Source: Betaproteobacteria bacterium SCN1 (lineage in GTDB: Bacteria; Pseudomonadota; Gammaproteobacteria; Burkholderiales; Thiobacillaceae). From it: a stretch of DNA of 64,000 nt. A program made the translations under genes and the position numbers. Of this stretch, positions 26,808 to 36,714 are shown in pieces. The notes beneath the pieces are model-generated. The model saw only the letters and a program-made list of their open reading frames with translations, did not search any database and was not told where the DNA came from. Numbering within the stretch: the first letter of the stretch is position 1; each line of letters begins with the position of its first letter. The stretch is taken from contig WBSF01000009.1 of the NCBI GenBank assembly GCA_008923315.1, positions 496,001 to 560,000 on the forward strand, given 5' to 3'.

Positions 26808-27423
26808 GACCCTCGATGCGCTGGCGGCGCGGGTACGCGCCTGCACCGTCTGCGCCCCGCACCTGCCGCATGCCCCACGGCCTGTCTTGCGCGTCTCGCC
26901 GGGTGCGCGGCTCCTGATCGTCGGCCAGGCGCCCGGTCGCCGCGTGCACGAAACCGGCATTCCCTGGAACGATCCCTCCGGTGACCTGCTGCGGCAGTGG
27001 CTGGGCGTGACGCGTGACGTTTTCTACGACGAAACGCGCATCGCCATCGTGCCCACCGGTCTGTGCTACCCCGGTACCGTGAAAGGCAGCGATCTGCCGC
27101 CGCGTCCCGAGTGTGCGCCGCTGTGGCATCCACCCTTGCGCGCGGCCATGCCGAACATCGAACTCACCCTGCTGATCGGCGCCTGGGCGCAGGCCTACTA
27201 TCTGCGCGAACGCCGCGGCCGCACGCTCACGGACACGGTACGCGCCTGGTGCGACTTCGCGCCGGCTTTCCTGCCGTTGCCGCATCCCAGCCCGCGCAAC
27301 CGGCTCTGGCTCAAGCGCAATCCGTGGTTCGACGCCGAGGTGATACCCATGCTGCGCGAACGGGTTGGACACCTGCTGGCGGCAGGCGATAATGGCGCCG
27401 CCCGCCGCGGCAAACACAAATAA
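26761..27423 (+). CDS. Uracil-DNA glycosylase superfamily protein, Fe-S type
   Basis: A 220-residue protein of the UDG superfamily, which excises damaged bases such as uracil. Motif 1 is LLIVGQAPGRRVHETGIPWND and motif 2 is LPLPHPSPRNRLWLKRNPWF. Four cysteines (28, 31, 102, 118) have a CxxC pair and a 16-residue Cys-Cys spacing like family 4 enzymes, which bind a [4Fe-4S] cluster. It does not resemble the Ung family. The ATG at 26761 overlaps thrC by 47 bp; another ATG is two codons later. Confidence 0.82.
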   Translation: MPMPKRSSATSPSAPETLDALAARVRACTVCAPHLPHAPRPVLRVSPGARLLIVGQAPGRRVHETGIPWNDPSGDLLRQWLGVTRDVFYDETRIAIVPTGLCYPGTVKGSDLPPRPECAPLWHPPLRAAMPNIELTLLIGAWAQAYYLRERRGRTLTDTVRAWCDFAPAFLPLPHPSPRNRLWLKRNPWFDAEVIPMLRERVGHLLAAGDNGAARRGKHK

Positions 27424-27443
27424 GGACACATCGGGGAAATCGC

Positions 27444-28052
27444 ATGAAACTCGTCACCTCGCTTACCAGCCCCTACGGCCGCAAGGTCCGCGTGGTGCTG
27501 ATGGAAAAGCGCCTGCCTTTCCAGCTCCAGGTCGAAAATCCCTGGCTGCCGGACACGCCGGTGAACGCGGTCAATCCGCTCGGCAAGGTGCCCGTGCTGG
27601 TATTGGAGGACGGCGTCTCCGTTTTCGATTCGCGCGTCATCGTCGAATATCTCGATACCCTTTCGCCCGTGGCGCACCTGATCCCCGCCGATCCGAAGAG
27701 CCGGATGGTCGTGCGTGGCGTCGAAGCCCTGGCCGACGGCGTGACTGACGCCGCCGTAGCCGGCTTTCAGGAACGCAAGCGGCCCGCCGACATCCAGAGC
27801 CCGGACTGGCTGGGATTGCAGGAGCGCACCCTGTTCCGCGGCCTCGAAGCCCTGTCCGAAGCGCTCGGCGAAAAGCCCTGGTATCTTGGCAACAACATGA
27901 CGCTTGCCGACATTGCCTGCGGCTGCATGCTGGGCTACCTGAACCTGCGGTTCGCCGAGATCGACTGGCGTACCGCCCATCCCAATCTGGCGAAACTTTT
28001 CGACAAGCTGATGGCGCGGCCCTCGTTCAGGGAGACCGTGCCGGTCGCATAG
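27444..28052 (+). CDS. Glutathione S-transferase family protein
   Basis: A 202-residue cytosolic GST. The thioredoxin-fold N-terminal domain begins MKLVTSLTSPYGRKVRVVLMEK, with the substrate/glutathione loop NPLGKVPVLVLEDG and FDSRVIVEYLD. The helical C-terminal domain contains NMTLADIACGCMLGYLNLRF. It would conjugate or transfer glutathione; the substrate is unknown. GGGGAAA lies nine bases before the ATG. It is 11 bp upstream of msrA, so the two are likely co-transcribed and linked to oxidative or electrophile stress. Confidence 0.92.
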   Translation: MKLVTSLTSPYGRKVRVVLMEKRLPFQLQVENPWLPDTPVNAVNPLGKVPVLVLEDGVSVFDSRVIVEYLDTLSPVAHLIPADPKSRMVVRGVEALADGVTDAAVAGFQERKRPADIQSPDWLGLQERTLFRGLEALSEALGEKPWYLGNNMTLADIACGCMLGYLNLRFAEIDWRTAHPNLAKLFDKLMARPSFRETVPVA

Positions 28053-28063
28053 AGGAGGCTGAC

Positions 28064-28597
28064 ATGGCGCGTGCAGTGGCAACCCTGGCAGGCGGCTGCT
28101 TCTGGTGTATCGAAACCGTGTTCAACCGGCTGCGCGGCGTCGAGTCCGCCGTTTCCGGCTACATGGGCGGCCACACCCCCAACCCTACCTACCGAGACAT
28201 CTGCAACGGCGACACCGGCCACGCCGAAGTCGTGCAGATCGCCTACGACCCCGACGTCATCGAATTCCGCGACCTGCTCGACGTCTTCTTCACGATCCAC
28301 GATCCCACCCAGCGCAACCGCCAGGGCAACGACGTCGGCACGCAGTATCGCTCGGCCATCTTCTGGCATACGCCCGGGCAGAAAGCCGAGGCCGAAGCCG
28401 TCATCGCTGAACTGAATGCGTCAAACCGGTTCGGCGCGCCGCTCGTTACCGAAGTCACCGAAGCCAGCGTGTTCCACCCCGCCGAGGACTACCACCAGCG
28501 CTACTTCGAGCAGAACCCGCAGCAGCCCTATTGCCAGTTCGTGGTTGCGCCCAAGGTGGCGAAGGCGGAAGGCAAGTTTGGCGGGCGGCTCAAGTAG
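28064..28597 (+). CDS. msrA: Peptide methionine-S-sulfoxide reductase MsrA
   Basis: A 177-residue enzyme that repairs methionine S-sulfoxide in proteins. The active-site motif GGCFWCIE (catalytic first Cys) is at residues 10-17, followed by SGYMGGHTPNPTYRDIC and GHAEVVQIAYDP. A strong ribosome site GAGGAGG precedes the ATG. No MsrB domain is fused. It converges on the TonB-like gene. Confidence 0.96.
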   Translation: MARAVATLAGGCFWCIETVFNRLRGVESAVSGYMGGHTPNPTYRDICNGDTGHAEVVQIAYDPDVIEFRDLLDVFFTIHDPTQRNRQGNDVGTQYRSAIFWHTPGQKAEAEAVIAELNASNRFGAPLVTEVTEASVFHPAEDYHQRYFEQNPQQPYCQFVVAPKVAKAEGKFGGRLK

Positions 28598-28652
28598 CGG
28601 CGCCTGAAACGCCCCCGCATCCCGTCGCACTCGCCCAGCCCATCTGGCCGGA

Positions 28653-29450
28653 TTACCAGCCCCAGCGGTTGCGTTCCATCTGGCGCTTCAATTCCGTTTC
28701 TTCCTCCTCGAACGTGCTGGTGACATCGCTGGGATGGCAGTCGGGGTCGCGCTCCGCCCGGGCCGGGGGCGGGGTGTAGGGCTGGTGGCCCGGGGTGCCG
28801 TTCCAGGCGAAAGGATTCCTGAACTGGGGCGGGTCCGGCAGGCAGTCGTACTTGTACGACGGCGGCCAGCCCGTCTCGTAGGGCATGAAGGCAATGGTCT
28901 TCTCGAATACGAGGGGCTTGCCGGTGGGCGTGGGTGGCAGCGGCGGCATATTCTGGATCGCCTGCCTGGCCAGCGCCGAGACCTGCCCCGAAGTGGCCCA
29001 CAGTTCCTCCGCCTGGGCGAGCGTACCGTCCGGGTTGATCGTGATCCGGAAGCGCACCTGCCCCTGATTCACGCCTTCCACCGCCGTGCCCATCATGCTG
29101 CGCACCTGCCGGCCCCACGTGTAGCGATAGCGCTTGCTGTTCTTGAGCGTGTAGGTGGAAGCCAGCTGCCAATCTTCTGCCGTGGGTGCGGGTGGCGCGG
29201 CCATCGTGGCGAGCGGTTTGGCCGGTGCGGCCGGTGGTGGGGCACCCGGTACGCGAACGGGTTTGATCTTTCTTGCCTTCGGCGGCAGCGGTTTCGCTTT
29301 CACGTCGGGCGGAGGCGCGAGCCTGACCCGAATGGCTTCGGCGACGGGTGGCGGCGGAGACGCAGGATGTACGGCCCACAGCAACACGCCGGCATGGGTC
29401 CCCAGCGACAGCACCAGGGCCAGGGGCAAGCGGAGTCGGACTGCGGGCAT
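28653..29450 (-). CDS. TonB-like energy-transducing protein
   Basis: A 265-residue envelope protein. One N-terminal membrane anchor (LALVLSLGTHAGVLLWAV) leads into a proline/lysine-rich periplasmic linker (PPPPVAEA, PPKARKIKPV). A TonB-type C-terminal domain follows (residues about 105-190, GQVRFRITINPDGTLAQAEELWATSG). About 80 further residues, rich in Pro and aromatics, end in TSTFEEEETELKRQMERN. It could energise TonB receptors such as the btuB product, but no exbB/exbD lie nearby. The start is uncertain: ATG at 29450 puts the anchor near the N-terminus; ATG at 29492 would add 14 residues. Confidence 0.72.
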   Translation of the reverse strand: MPAVRLRLPLALVLSLGTHAGVLLWAVHPASPPPPVAEAIRVRLAPPPDVKAKPLPPKARKIKPVRVPGAPPPAAPAKPLATMAAPPAPTAEDWQLASTYTLKNSKRYRYTWGRQVRSMMGTAVEGVNQGQVRFRITINPDGTLAQAEELWATSGQVSALARQAIQNMPPLPPTPTGKPLVFEKTIAFMPYETGWPPSYKYDCLPDPPQFRNPFAWNGTPGHQPYTPPPARAERDPDCHPSDVTSTFEEEETELKRQMERNRWGW

Positions 29451-29600
29451 GAAGTCGGTGTGTGGGGATGAAATACCTAAGCATGTTGGCATGACGGGCG
29501 CAGAGGCGTCACTGGTAACTTAGGCCGAAGCAAGTTGGAAGTCCTACTCTGCTGGAGGGCGTGCCATCACGCTGTCGCCGCCACAATAGTGTGTGTACGG

Positions 29601-30446
29601 CTAGTCGGGGATGTGTATGCGTGCCTTGACGTGTTTCAGGTTGGCCACGATGGTGAAGGTCATCACGACAAGTAACGACCAGGCGCTCCACTTGCTTATA
29701 TGAACGCTGGACCAGGCACCCAGTTGATTCGGGTACTCCCAGATGCCGAAAAAGGTGCTGATATTTTCTGCGAGCCAGACGAAAAAGCCGATCAGGATGA
29801 ATGCCAGGAACAGCGGCATGGCCCGCTCGCGGTCGTAAGGTTTGAAGACGACGGTGGTACGAGCGTAAAGACCCAGCGCGCAGGCCGCCAGATACCAACG
29901 GTAGTCGCCGATGTAATGGTGTGTGAAGAAATTGACGTAGATCAGAAGCGCGATCAGCGAAGCCATCCAGTAGGGGGGGTGATGAGTGATGCGCAGATCG
30001 AGCAGGCGCCATGCCTGAATGATGTAGCTGCCCACGGCGGCATACATAAAACCCGAGAATAGCGGGACGCCCATGATCTTGGAATAAGCGAAATCGGGGT
30101 AGGACCACGACTGGATGGCGGCCGATGTTTTGAAGATTTCCAGCATGAAACCCACCACGTGGAAGAGACTGATTGCCTTGAGTTCGTCCAGTGTTTCGAG
30201 CCCGGCCCACACCATCCACGCTTGAATGGCGAGCGCGATAAGCAGTAGCAGATCGTAACGGGGGATACCGAAGACACCAGCGCGAGGTACGAGGAAAACT
30301 GCTGCAAAGAACAGCCCGGCGAACAGGCAGGCCCGCGCCTCTTTGATGCCGAAAAACAGGAATTCGGTCAGAAAGCGCGGAAAGCCGACCAGTTGCGACT
30401 TCTGAGAGATATGCAGCAGGTAGTCGTCGATTGCACGCGGTCTCAT
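29601..30446 (-). CDS. DUF817 family membrane protein
   Basis: A 281-residue polytopic membrane protein (about eight hydrophobic segments) that I recognise as DUF817. Features include LTEFLFFGIKEARACLFAGLF near the N-terminus, FHVVGFMLEIFKTSAAIQSW and WLAENISTFFGIWEYPNQ. Its function is unknown; the family is widespread in proteobacteria. Its ATG overlaps the stop of the upstream membrane-protein gene. This pair lies in a stretch with noticeably lower GC than the rest of the window, which suggests a separate origin. Confidence 0.85.
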   Translation of the reverse strand: MRPRAIDDYLLHISQKSQLVGFPRFLTEFLFFGIKEARACLFAGLFFAAVFLVPRAGVFGIPRYDLLLLIALAIQAWMVWAGLETLDELKAISLFHVVGFMLEIFKTSAAIQSWSYPDFAYSKIMGVPLFSGFMYAAVGSYIIQAWRLLDLRITHHPPYWMASLIALLIYVNFFTHHYIGDYRWYLAACALGLYARTTVVFKPYDRERAMPLFLAFILIGFFVWLAENISTFFGIWEYPNQLGAWSSVHISKWSAWSLLVVMTFTIVANLKHVKARIHIPD

Positions 30447-31516
30447 TTATGCGTGAGGGTGATCGGTTGGCATGCGTGGGCTTGGTTAAGCCGATAGCGG
30501 TCCAGATTGTCGTAGATCACAAGAAATCTGGCCGCAACGACCAGCCAGAGTGCCCACAGGCTGGGTGCCGCCAGCCACCAGTATTTTGCTATCACGTCGC
30601 TTGTCATAATGAACAGGTCAAAGGCCGCACTGCGTGGTTGATTGAGGCTGTTCAATATGTCGACGGCAACGGGTACCACATAGATCGTGTAAGCGGCTAA
30701 GAGCAGTAGTGGTGGAATGAACCAGCCAACAAGGCTCAGGGCATTGATATCGAGCACTAGCCAGGCAAGGATAAATCGGCTGTTTGCGCGGGACTTGAAT
30801 TCGTTGGGAACGTTTTTGAGCGGGATGTGATAAATGAAAATGCTCATGAGAACGGACGCCACGAACAGGTGAGCAAACGTATAGGCTGCGATATTGATAG
30901 GGATCTCGATCAGCCAATGACCAAATGGCACTTCTCCCAACAAATAGTCGAAGGCAAGAATCAAGAAAGCGATGGACAGCGTGGCCAGAAAGGTCTGAAA
31001 GCTAGGCCATGTAGTCCAGCCTGAAAACCAGTGGGACGCCGTATGCGGCGAAGCGATGTTGAGAGCTGCAAACGGAATCACCAGCCAAGTGATGGGGACC
31101 AGCCATGCCAGCAAGCTGGACTCGACAAACACGGCCACCAGTGAGAGGAGGGGCAATGCGATCAGACCGGATGTGAAGAGCTTCTTAATGCCCCAGATAA
31201 TGGCTGGAATCGTGTCAGCATTCACGTCTTGTAGATTCTGCCAATCCAGCAGCTTTTTGAACGTGCAAGTGAGTCCTACGGTAATGATGGCCAAAGCACC
31301 CATGAACAGGGCGGCGTATCCCCATAGACCTAAGGAAATGGGAAGACCATGCAACCGGATGAATTCATTCAATGCGACTGTTGCGGTTGGGTAGTCTAAT
31401 CGCCCGCTGGCTTCAACTGAGACGAGGGTGAAACGGAGCAGGAATGCGAAGGCGACAAGGTGCACTGTCGCCCATGCGCTGAACAGAATCGGTTTTGTGA
31501 TCGGTGATCGCACCAC
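30443..31516 (-). CDS. Unrecognised multi-pass membrane protein
   Basis: A 357-residue protein I do not recognise. It has about nine or ten hydrophobic segments, for example FSAWATVHLVAFAFLLRF, LWGYAALFMGALAIITVGL and WWLAAPSLWALWLVVAA. There is a tryptophan-rich loop HTASHWFSGWTTWPSF in the middle. It starts with a GTG (GTG-GTG) and has no convincing ribosome site. Its stop overlaps the ATG of the DUF817 gene, so the two proteins are made together and may form a complex. Codon use is less GC-rich than neighbours. No catalytic motif is visible. Confidence 0.8.
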   Translation of the reverse strand: MVRSPITKPILFSAWATVHLVAFAFLLRFTLVSVEASGRLDYPTATVALNEFIRLHGLPISLGLWGYAALFMGALAIITVGLTCTFKKLLDWQNLQDVNADTIPAIIWGIKKLFTSGLIALPLLSLVAVFVESSLLAWLVPITWLVIPFAALNIASPHTASHWFSGWTTWPSFQTFLATLSIAFLILAFDYLLGEVPFGHWLIEIPINIAAYTFAHLFVASVLMSIFIYHIPLKNVPNEFKSRANSRFILAWLVLDINALSLVGWFIPPLLLLAAYTIYVVPVAVDILNSLNQPRSAAFDLFIMTSDVIAKYWWLAAPSLWALWLVVAARFLVIYDNLDRYRLNQAHACQPITLTHK

Positions 31517-31539
31517 TCACTGTATCAGGGGAGGGGGTG

Positions 31540-33261
31540 TTATGCCTTCCCCCACGAATCCTTCAGCGTCACCGTCCGGTTGAACACCGGCGCCCCTGCT
31601 TTCGTATCGACCCGATCCGCGACGAAGTAACCATGCCGTTCGAACTGGAAGGATTGCTCAGGCATGGCGTCCTTCAGCGCGGGTTCCAGCTGCGCGCGGA
31701 TGACTTTCACCGAATCGGCGTTGAGGTCGTCGAGGAAGTTGCCGGTTTCGGCGCCGGGTTGCGCGGTCCTGAACAGGCGGTCGTAGAGGCGCACTTCGGT
31801 CTCGACGGCGTGCGCGGCGCTCACCCAGTGGATGTTACCCTTGACCTTGACCGAGTCGGCGCCGGGCGTGCCGGATTTGGTGTCGGGCAGGTATTCGCAG
31901 TGCACAGCGACGATGGTGCCATCGGCGTCCTTGTCGCAGCCGGTGCATGTGACGACGTAGCCGTAGCGCAGGCGCACCGAGTTGCCCGGCTGCAGGATGC
32001 CCGACGCGTCAAGCCGCGGCGGGTATAAACGGAAGTAGCCCTTGGGCGGGGTTTCCTCGAAGTCTTCGCGCTCGATCCACAGTTCGCGCGACAAGGGCAC
32101 GGCGCGCTTGCCGAGGTCCGGCTGCTGCGGGTGGTTGGGCGCAAAGCATTCTTCGCTCTGGCCTTCGGGGTAGTTGTCGAGGATGAGTTTGACCGGGTCG
32201 AGCACGGCGATGCGGCGCAGGGCGGAATCATTCAAGACATCGCGCTGGCAGGCCTCGAACACGCTGTAGTCGATCCAGCCGTCGGACTTGGAGACGCCGA
32301 TCTGGTCGGTGAAGCGGCGGAAGCCTTCTGCGGTGTAGCCGCGCCGGCGTGCGCCGACGAGGGTGGGCATGCGCGGATCGTCCCAGCCGGAGACGTGTTT
32401 TTCCTCGACGAGCTGGATGAGCTTGCGCTTGGACAGCACGACGTAGGTGAGGTTGAGGCGGGCGAACTCGATCTGCTGCGGCAGCGGGCGCTTGAAGAAT
32501 CCGCCGTCGGCGAGCTTGTCGAGCAGCCAGTCGTAGAAAGGGCGCTGGTCTTCGAATTCCAGGGTGCAGATCGAGTGGGTGATGGTCTCGATCGCGTCCT
32601 CGATGGGGTGGGCGTAGGTGTACATCGGATAGATGCACCAGGTGTCGCCGGTGTTGTGGTGGTGGGCGCGCTTGATGCGATAGATGGCCGGGTCGCGCAG
32701 GTTGATGTTGGGCGAGGCCATGTCGATCTTTGCCCTGAGGACATGGGCGCCGTCGGGGAATTCGCCGGCGCGCATCTTGCGGAAGAGGTCGAGGTTTTCT
32801 TCCGCGCTGCGGGTGCGGTAGGGGCTGTCCTTGCCTTTTTCAGTCAGCGTGCCGCGGTAGGCGCGCATGTCGTCGGCGGAGAGCGAATCGACGTAGGCGT
32901 GGCCGGACTGAATCAGGTATTCGGCGCAGGCGTACATGGTGTCGAAGTAGTTCGACGCGAAGTAGAGGTGCGTGCCCCAGTCGAAACCCAGCCACTTCAC
33001 CGAGTCGGTGATCGAGTCGACGTATTCCTGCGATTCCTTTTCCGGGTTGGTGTCGTCGAAGCGCAGGTGGCACACGCCGCCGTAATCCCGTGCGAGGCCG
33101 AAATTCAGGAAGATGGATTTCGCATGCCCCAGGTGCAGGTAGCCGTTGGGTTCGGGCGGAAAGCGGGTTTCGACGCGGCCGCCCCACTTGCCCTCGGCAT
33201 TCTGTTCGTCGATGAGGTTGCGGATGAAATTGGCGGCGGGAACGGGAGCGTCGTGCGACAT
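31540..33261 (-). CDS. glnS: Glutaminyl-tRNA synthetase
   Basis: A 573-residue class I synthetase attaching glutamine to tRNA-Gln. The HIGH-type motif is PNGYLHLGHAKSIFLNFGLA and the KMSKS-type motif is VLSKRKLIQLV. The C-terminal beta-barrel anticodon-binding domain includes YDRLFRTAQPG. RFPPEPNGYLHLGH at the N-terminus is typical of GlnS rather than GluRS. It is slightly longer than the E. coli enzyme (554). It lies 39 bp downstream of mnmA on the same strand. Confidence 0.97.
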   Translation of the reverse strand: MSHDAPVPAANFIRNLIDEQNAEGKWGGRVETRFPPEPNGYLHLGHAKSIFLNFGLARDYGGVCHLRFDDTNPEKESQEYVDSITDSVKWLGFDWGTHLYFASNYFDTMYACAEYLIQSGHAYVDSLSADDMRAYRGTLTEKGKDSPYRTRSAEENLDLFRKMRAGEFPDGAHVLRAKIDMASPNINLRDPAIYRIKRAHHHNTGDTWCIYPMYTYAHPIEDAIETITHSICTLEFEDQRPFYDWLLDKLADGGFFKRPLPQQIEFARLNLTYVVLSKRKLIQLVEEKHVSGWDDPRMPTLVGARRRGYTAEGFRRFTDQIGVSKSDGWIDYSVFEACQRDVLNDSALRRIAVLDPVKLILDNYPEGQSEECFAPNHPQQPDLGKRAVPLSRELWIEREDFEETPPKGYFRLYPPRLDASGILQPGNSVRLRYGYVVTCTGCDKDADGTIVAVHCEYLPDTKSGTPGADSVKVKGNIHWVSAAHAVETEVRLYDRLFRTAQPGAETGNFLDDLNADSVKVIRAQLEPALKDAMPEQSFQFERHGYFVADRVDTKAGAPVFNRTVTLKDSWGKA

Positions 33262-33300
33262 GGTGCAGGTCGAGGATGGGGATGCAGGGATTGTAATGGC

Positions 33301-34392
33301 TTATGTGATGATGCCGCCGCCCAGGCACACGTCGCCGTCGTACAGCACTACCGACTGCCCGGGCGTGACGGCCCATTGCGGCGTGTCGAAGACCAGTTCC
33401 AGGGTGTCGTCGTAGAGCGTGCTGATGTGGCAGGCGGCGTCCTGCTGGCGGTAGCGGGTCTTGGCGGTGTAGGGGCGCTCGGGGTCGGGGGCGAGGCCGG
33501 CGATCCACGACAGCTGGCCGGCGCCGAGGCTGGTCCGCTGGAGCAGGGGGTGGTCGTGGCCCTGCACGACGATCAGGGTGTTGTTCGCCAGATCCTTGCC
33601 GGCCACGAACCAGGGGGTGCCGTCGCCGGCCTTCTGCCCGCCGATGCCCAGGCCCTGCCGTTGGCCGAGCGTGTAGTACATCAGGCCCTGATGGGTGCCG
33701 ACGGCGCGGCCTTCCGGTGTGATCATCTCGCCGGGGTCGCGCGGCAGGTAGCGTTCGAGGAATGCGCGGAAGTTGCGTTCGCCGATGAAGCAGATGCCCG
33801 TGCTGTCTTTTTTCTTCGCGTTGGGCAGGCCGATTTTCTCGGCCAGTGCGCGGACTTCGGGCTTGGGCAGGGCCGACAGCGGAAACAGCGCGGGCGCAAG
33901 CTGCTGCTGGTTCAGCCGGTAGAGGAAATAGCTCTGGTCCTTGTTGGCGTCGCCGGCCTTCAAGAGCGTCGCGCGGCCGGCGGCGTCCTGCCCCTTGCCG
34001 ACGTAGTGGCCGGTGGCGATGAGGTCGGCGCCGCGCGCGACGGCGTCTTCCAGAAAGGCCTTGAACTTGATCTCGCTGTTGCACAGCACGTCCGGGTTGG
34101 GCGTGCGGCCGGCCTGGTATTCGGCGAGGAAATAGCTGAACACGCGTTCCTTGTATTCCTTGGCGAAGTTCACCGCCTCGACCTCGATGTCGAGCGCGTC
34201 GGCCACGGCGAGCACGTCGAGGAAATCCTGCCGCGCGGTGCACTGGTCGGTGCCGTCGTCGTCGTTCCAGTTTTTCATGAACACGCCGAGCACGTCGTAG
34301 CCCTGCTGCTTCAGCAGGTAAGCTGCGACGGCGGAATCCACGCCGCCCGAGAGTCCGACGACGACTTTGCCGTTGTTAGGCGCAGCGCTCAT
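33301..34392 (-). CDS. mnmA: tRNA 2-thiouridine synthase MnmA
   Basis: A 363-residue enzyme that thiolates wobble uridine 34 of tRNA-Glu, -Gln and -Lys. The PP-loop ATP site is [18 protein letters not shown]. The catalytic cysteines are in [12 protein letters not shown] and [12 protein letters not shown]. The start ATG at 34392 overlaps the Nudix-gene stop; upstream reading is spurious. Pairing with glnS fits, since tRNA-Gln is one of its substrates. Confidence 0.96.
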   Translation of the reverse strand: MSAAPNNGKVVVGLSGGVDSAVAAYLLKQQGYDVLGVFMKNWNDDDGTDQCTARQDFLDVLAVADALDIEVEAVNFAKEYKERVFSYFLAEYQAGRTPNPDVLCNSEIKFKAFLEDAVARGADLIATGHYVGKGQDAAGRATLLKAGDANKDQSYFLYRLNQQQLAPALFPLSALPKPEVRALAEKIGLPNAKKKDSTGICFIGERNFRAFLERYLPRDPGEMITPEGRAVGTHQGLMYYTLGQRQGLGIGGQKAGDGTPWFVAGKDLANNTLIVVQGHDHPLLQRTSLGAGQLSWIAGLAPDPERPYTAKTRYRQQDAACHISTLYDDTLELVFDTPQWAVTPGQSVVLYDGDVCLGGGIIT

Positions 34393-34844
34393 GCGTGGGC
34401 GACGAAATCCAGCGGAAAGCAGCGCCCGGCGAGCGCGTCCTGCACGCAGCGCATCACCAGCGGGCTGCGGTGGGGCACGGCGCTGGCGGCGAGTTCTTCC
34501 GGCGTGAGCCAGACGGCGCGCACGATGCCGCTGTCCAGCGCGTGATCCGGTTCGAAGCCGACGGCGTCGCACAGATAGGCGAAACGCAGGTAGGTGATGT
34601 CCTTGCGCGCATAGTGCGTGGTGTAGCAGCCGAGCAAGGCGGTGGGCTCGACACGGTGTGCGGTTTCCTCCAGCGTTTCACGGCGCACCGCCTCGATCAG
34701 CGTTTCGCCGCGTTCCCAGTGGCCGGCGGGCTGGTTGAGGCGCAGGCCGCCGGCGGTTTCCTCCTCGACGAAGAGGAAGCGGCCGTCGCGCTGGACCAGC
34801 GCGGCGACGACGACGTGGGGCAGCCAGGGTTGGATGTCAGACAT
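34389..34844 (-). CDS. Nudix hydrolase, NudJ-like
   Basis: A 151-residue Nudix phosphohydrolase. The Nudix box is [20 protein letters not shown] followed by TAHRV. It keeps the REx2EE metal-binding core but has Ala in place of the usual final Gly, common in this subgroup. E. coli NudJ cleaves thiamine and prenyl-type pyrophosphates; I infer a similar role from size and position next to an rluE-like gene. It overlaps rluE by 8 bp and mnmA by 4 bp. Confidence 0.85.
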   Translation of the reverse strand: MSDIQPWLPHVVVAALVQRDGRFLFVEEETAGGLRLNQPAGHWERGETLIEAVRRETLEETAHRVEPTALLGCYTTHYARKDITYLRFAYLCDAVGFEPDHALDSGIVRAVWLTPEELAASAVPHRSPLVMRCVQDALAGRCFPLDFVAHA

Positions 34845-35379
34845 GCAGTTCCTTCCATTCGCCGGGCTGAAGCGTGTCGAGATGCCAGTCGCCTACGGCG
34901 GCGCGGATCAGCCGCAGGGTAGGGAAACCGATCTTCGCGGTCATGCGGCGCACCTGGCGGTTCTTGCCTTCGGCGATGACGAGTTCGATCCAGGCGGTGG
35001 GGATCGCCGCGCGGAAGCGGATGGGCGGTGTGCGCGGCCACAGGCCGGCGGGTTCTGCCATGCAGCGGGCCTGCGCAGGTCGGGTAACGAAATCGCCAAG
35101 GTCGACGCCGTCGCGCAGCGGTTCGAGGTCTGCGTCCGAGGGCGTGCCTTCGACCTGCGCCCAGTAGGTTTTGGGCAGCTTGTGACGCGGATCGGTGATG
35201 CGGCGCTGAAGTTTTCCGTCATCGGTTAAAATCAGCAGACCTTCGCTGTCCGCATCCAGGCGTCCGGCTGCGTAAATACCCGACAGCGGAAGGACATCCC
35301 GCAAACCCTGCCAGCGGCCTTCCGGCGTGAACTGGGACAGCACGCCGTAGGGTTTGTTGAATAACACAAGACGCGACAT
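34837..35379 (-). CDS. rluE: 23S rRNA pseudouridine synthase, RluE-like
   Basis: A 180-residue RsuA/RluB/E/F-family pseudouridine synthase with no N-terminal S4 domain. The start [18 protein letters not shown], the catalytic [17 protein letters not shown] (Asp in RLDADSEG) and [23 protein letters not shown] are all present. Length and lack of S4 match E. coli RluE, which modifies U2457 of 23S rRNA. It is the first gene of rluE-nudix-mnmA-glnS, divergent from icd. Confidence 0.9.
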   Translation of the reverse strand: MSRLVLFNKPYGVLSQFTPEGRWQGLRDVLPLSGIYAAGRLDADSEGLLILTDDGKLQRRITDPRHKLPKTYWAQVEGTPSDADLEPLRDGVDLGDFVTRPAQARCMAEPAGLWPRTPPIRFRAAIPTAWIELVIAEGKNRQVRRMTAKIGFPTLRLIRAAVGDWHLDTLQPGEWKELHV

Positions 35380-35423
35380 TCGGTGGGGGGCAAAACCCGC
35401 ATTTTATCGTTTCGAGACCCAAC

Positions 35424-36662
<1,239 letters not shown>

Positions 36663-36669
36663 CCGGAAC

Positions 36670-36694
36670 GGCCCCGTGCGCGCTGCACGGGGCC
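36670..36694. terminator. Strong hairpin between convergent icd and pirin genes
   Basis: GGCCCCGTGC-GCGCT-GCACGGGGCC is a perfect ten-base-pair stem with a five-base loop placed between the two convergent stops. There is no T tract on either side, so it may act as a transcript-end stabiliser or a weak bidirectional terminator. Confidence 0.55.
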
Positions 36695-36714
36695 GGGTGG
36701 GTGGGCCGCTGCAA

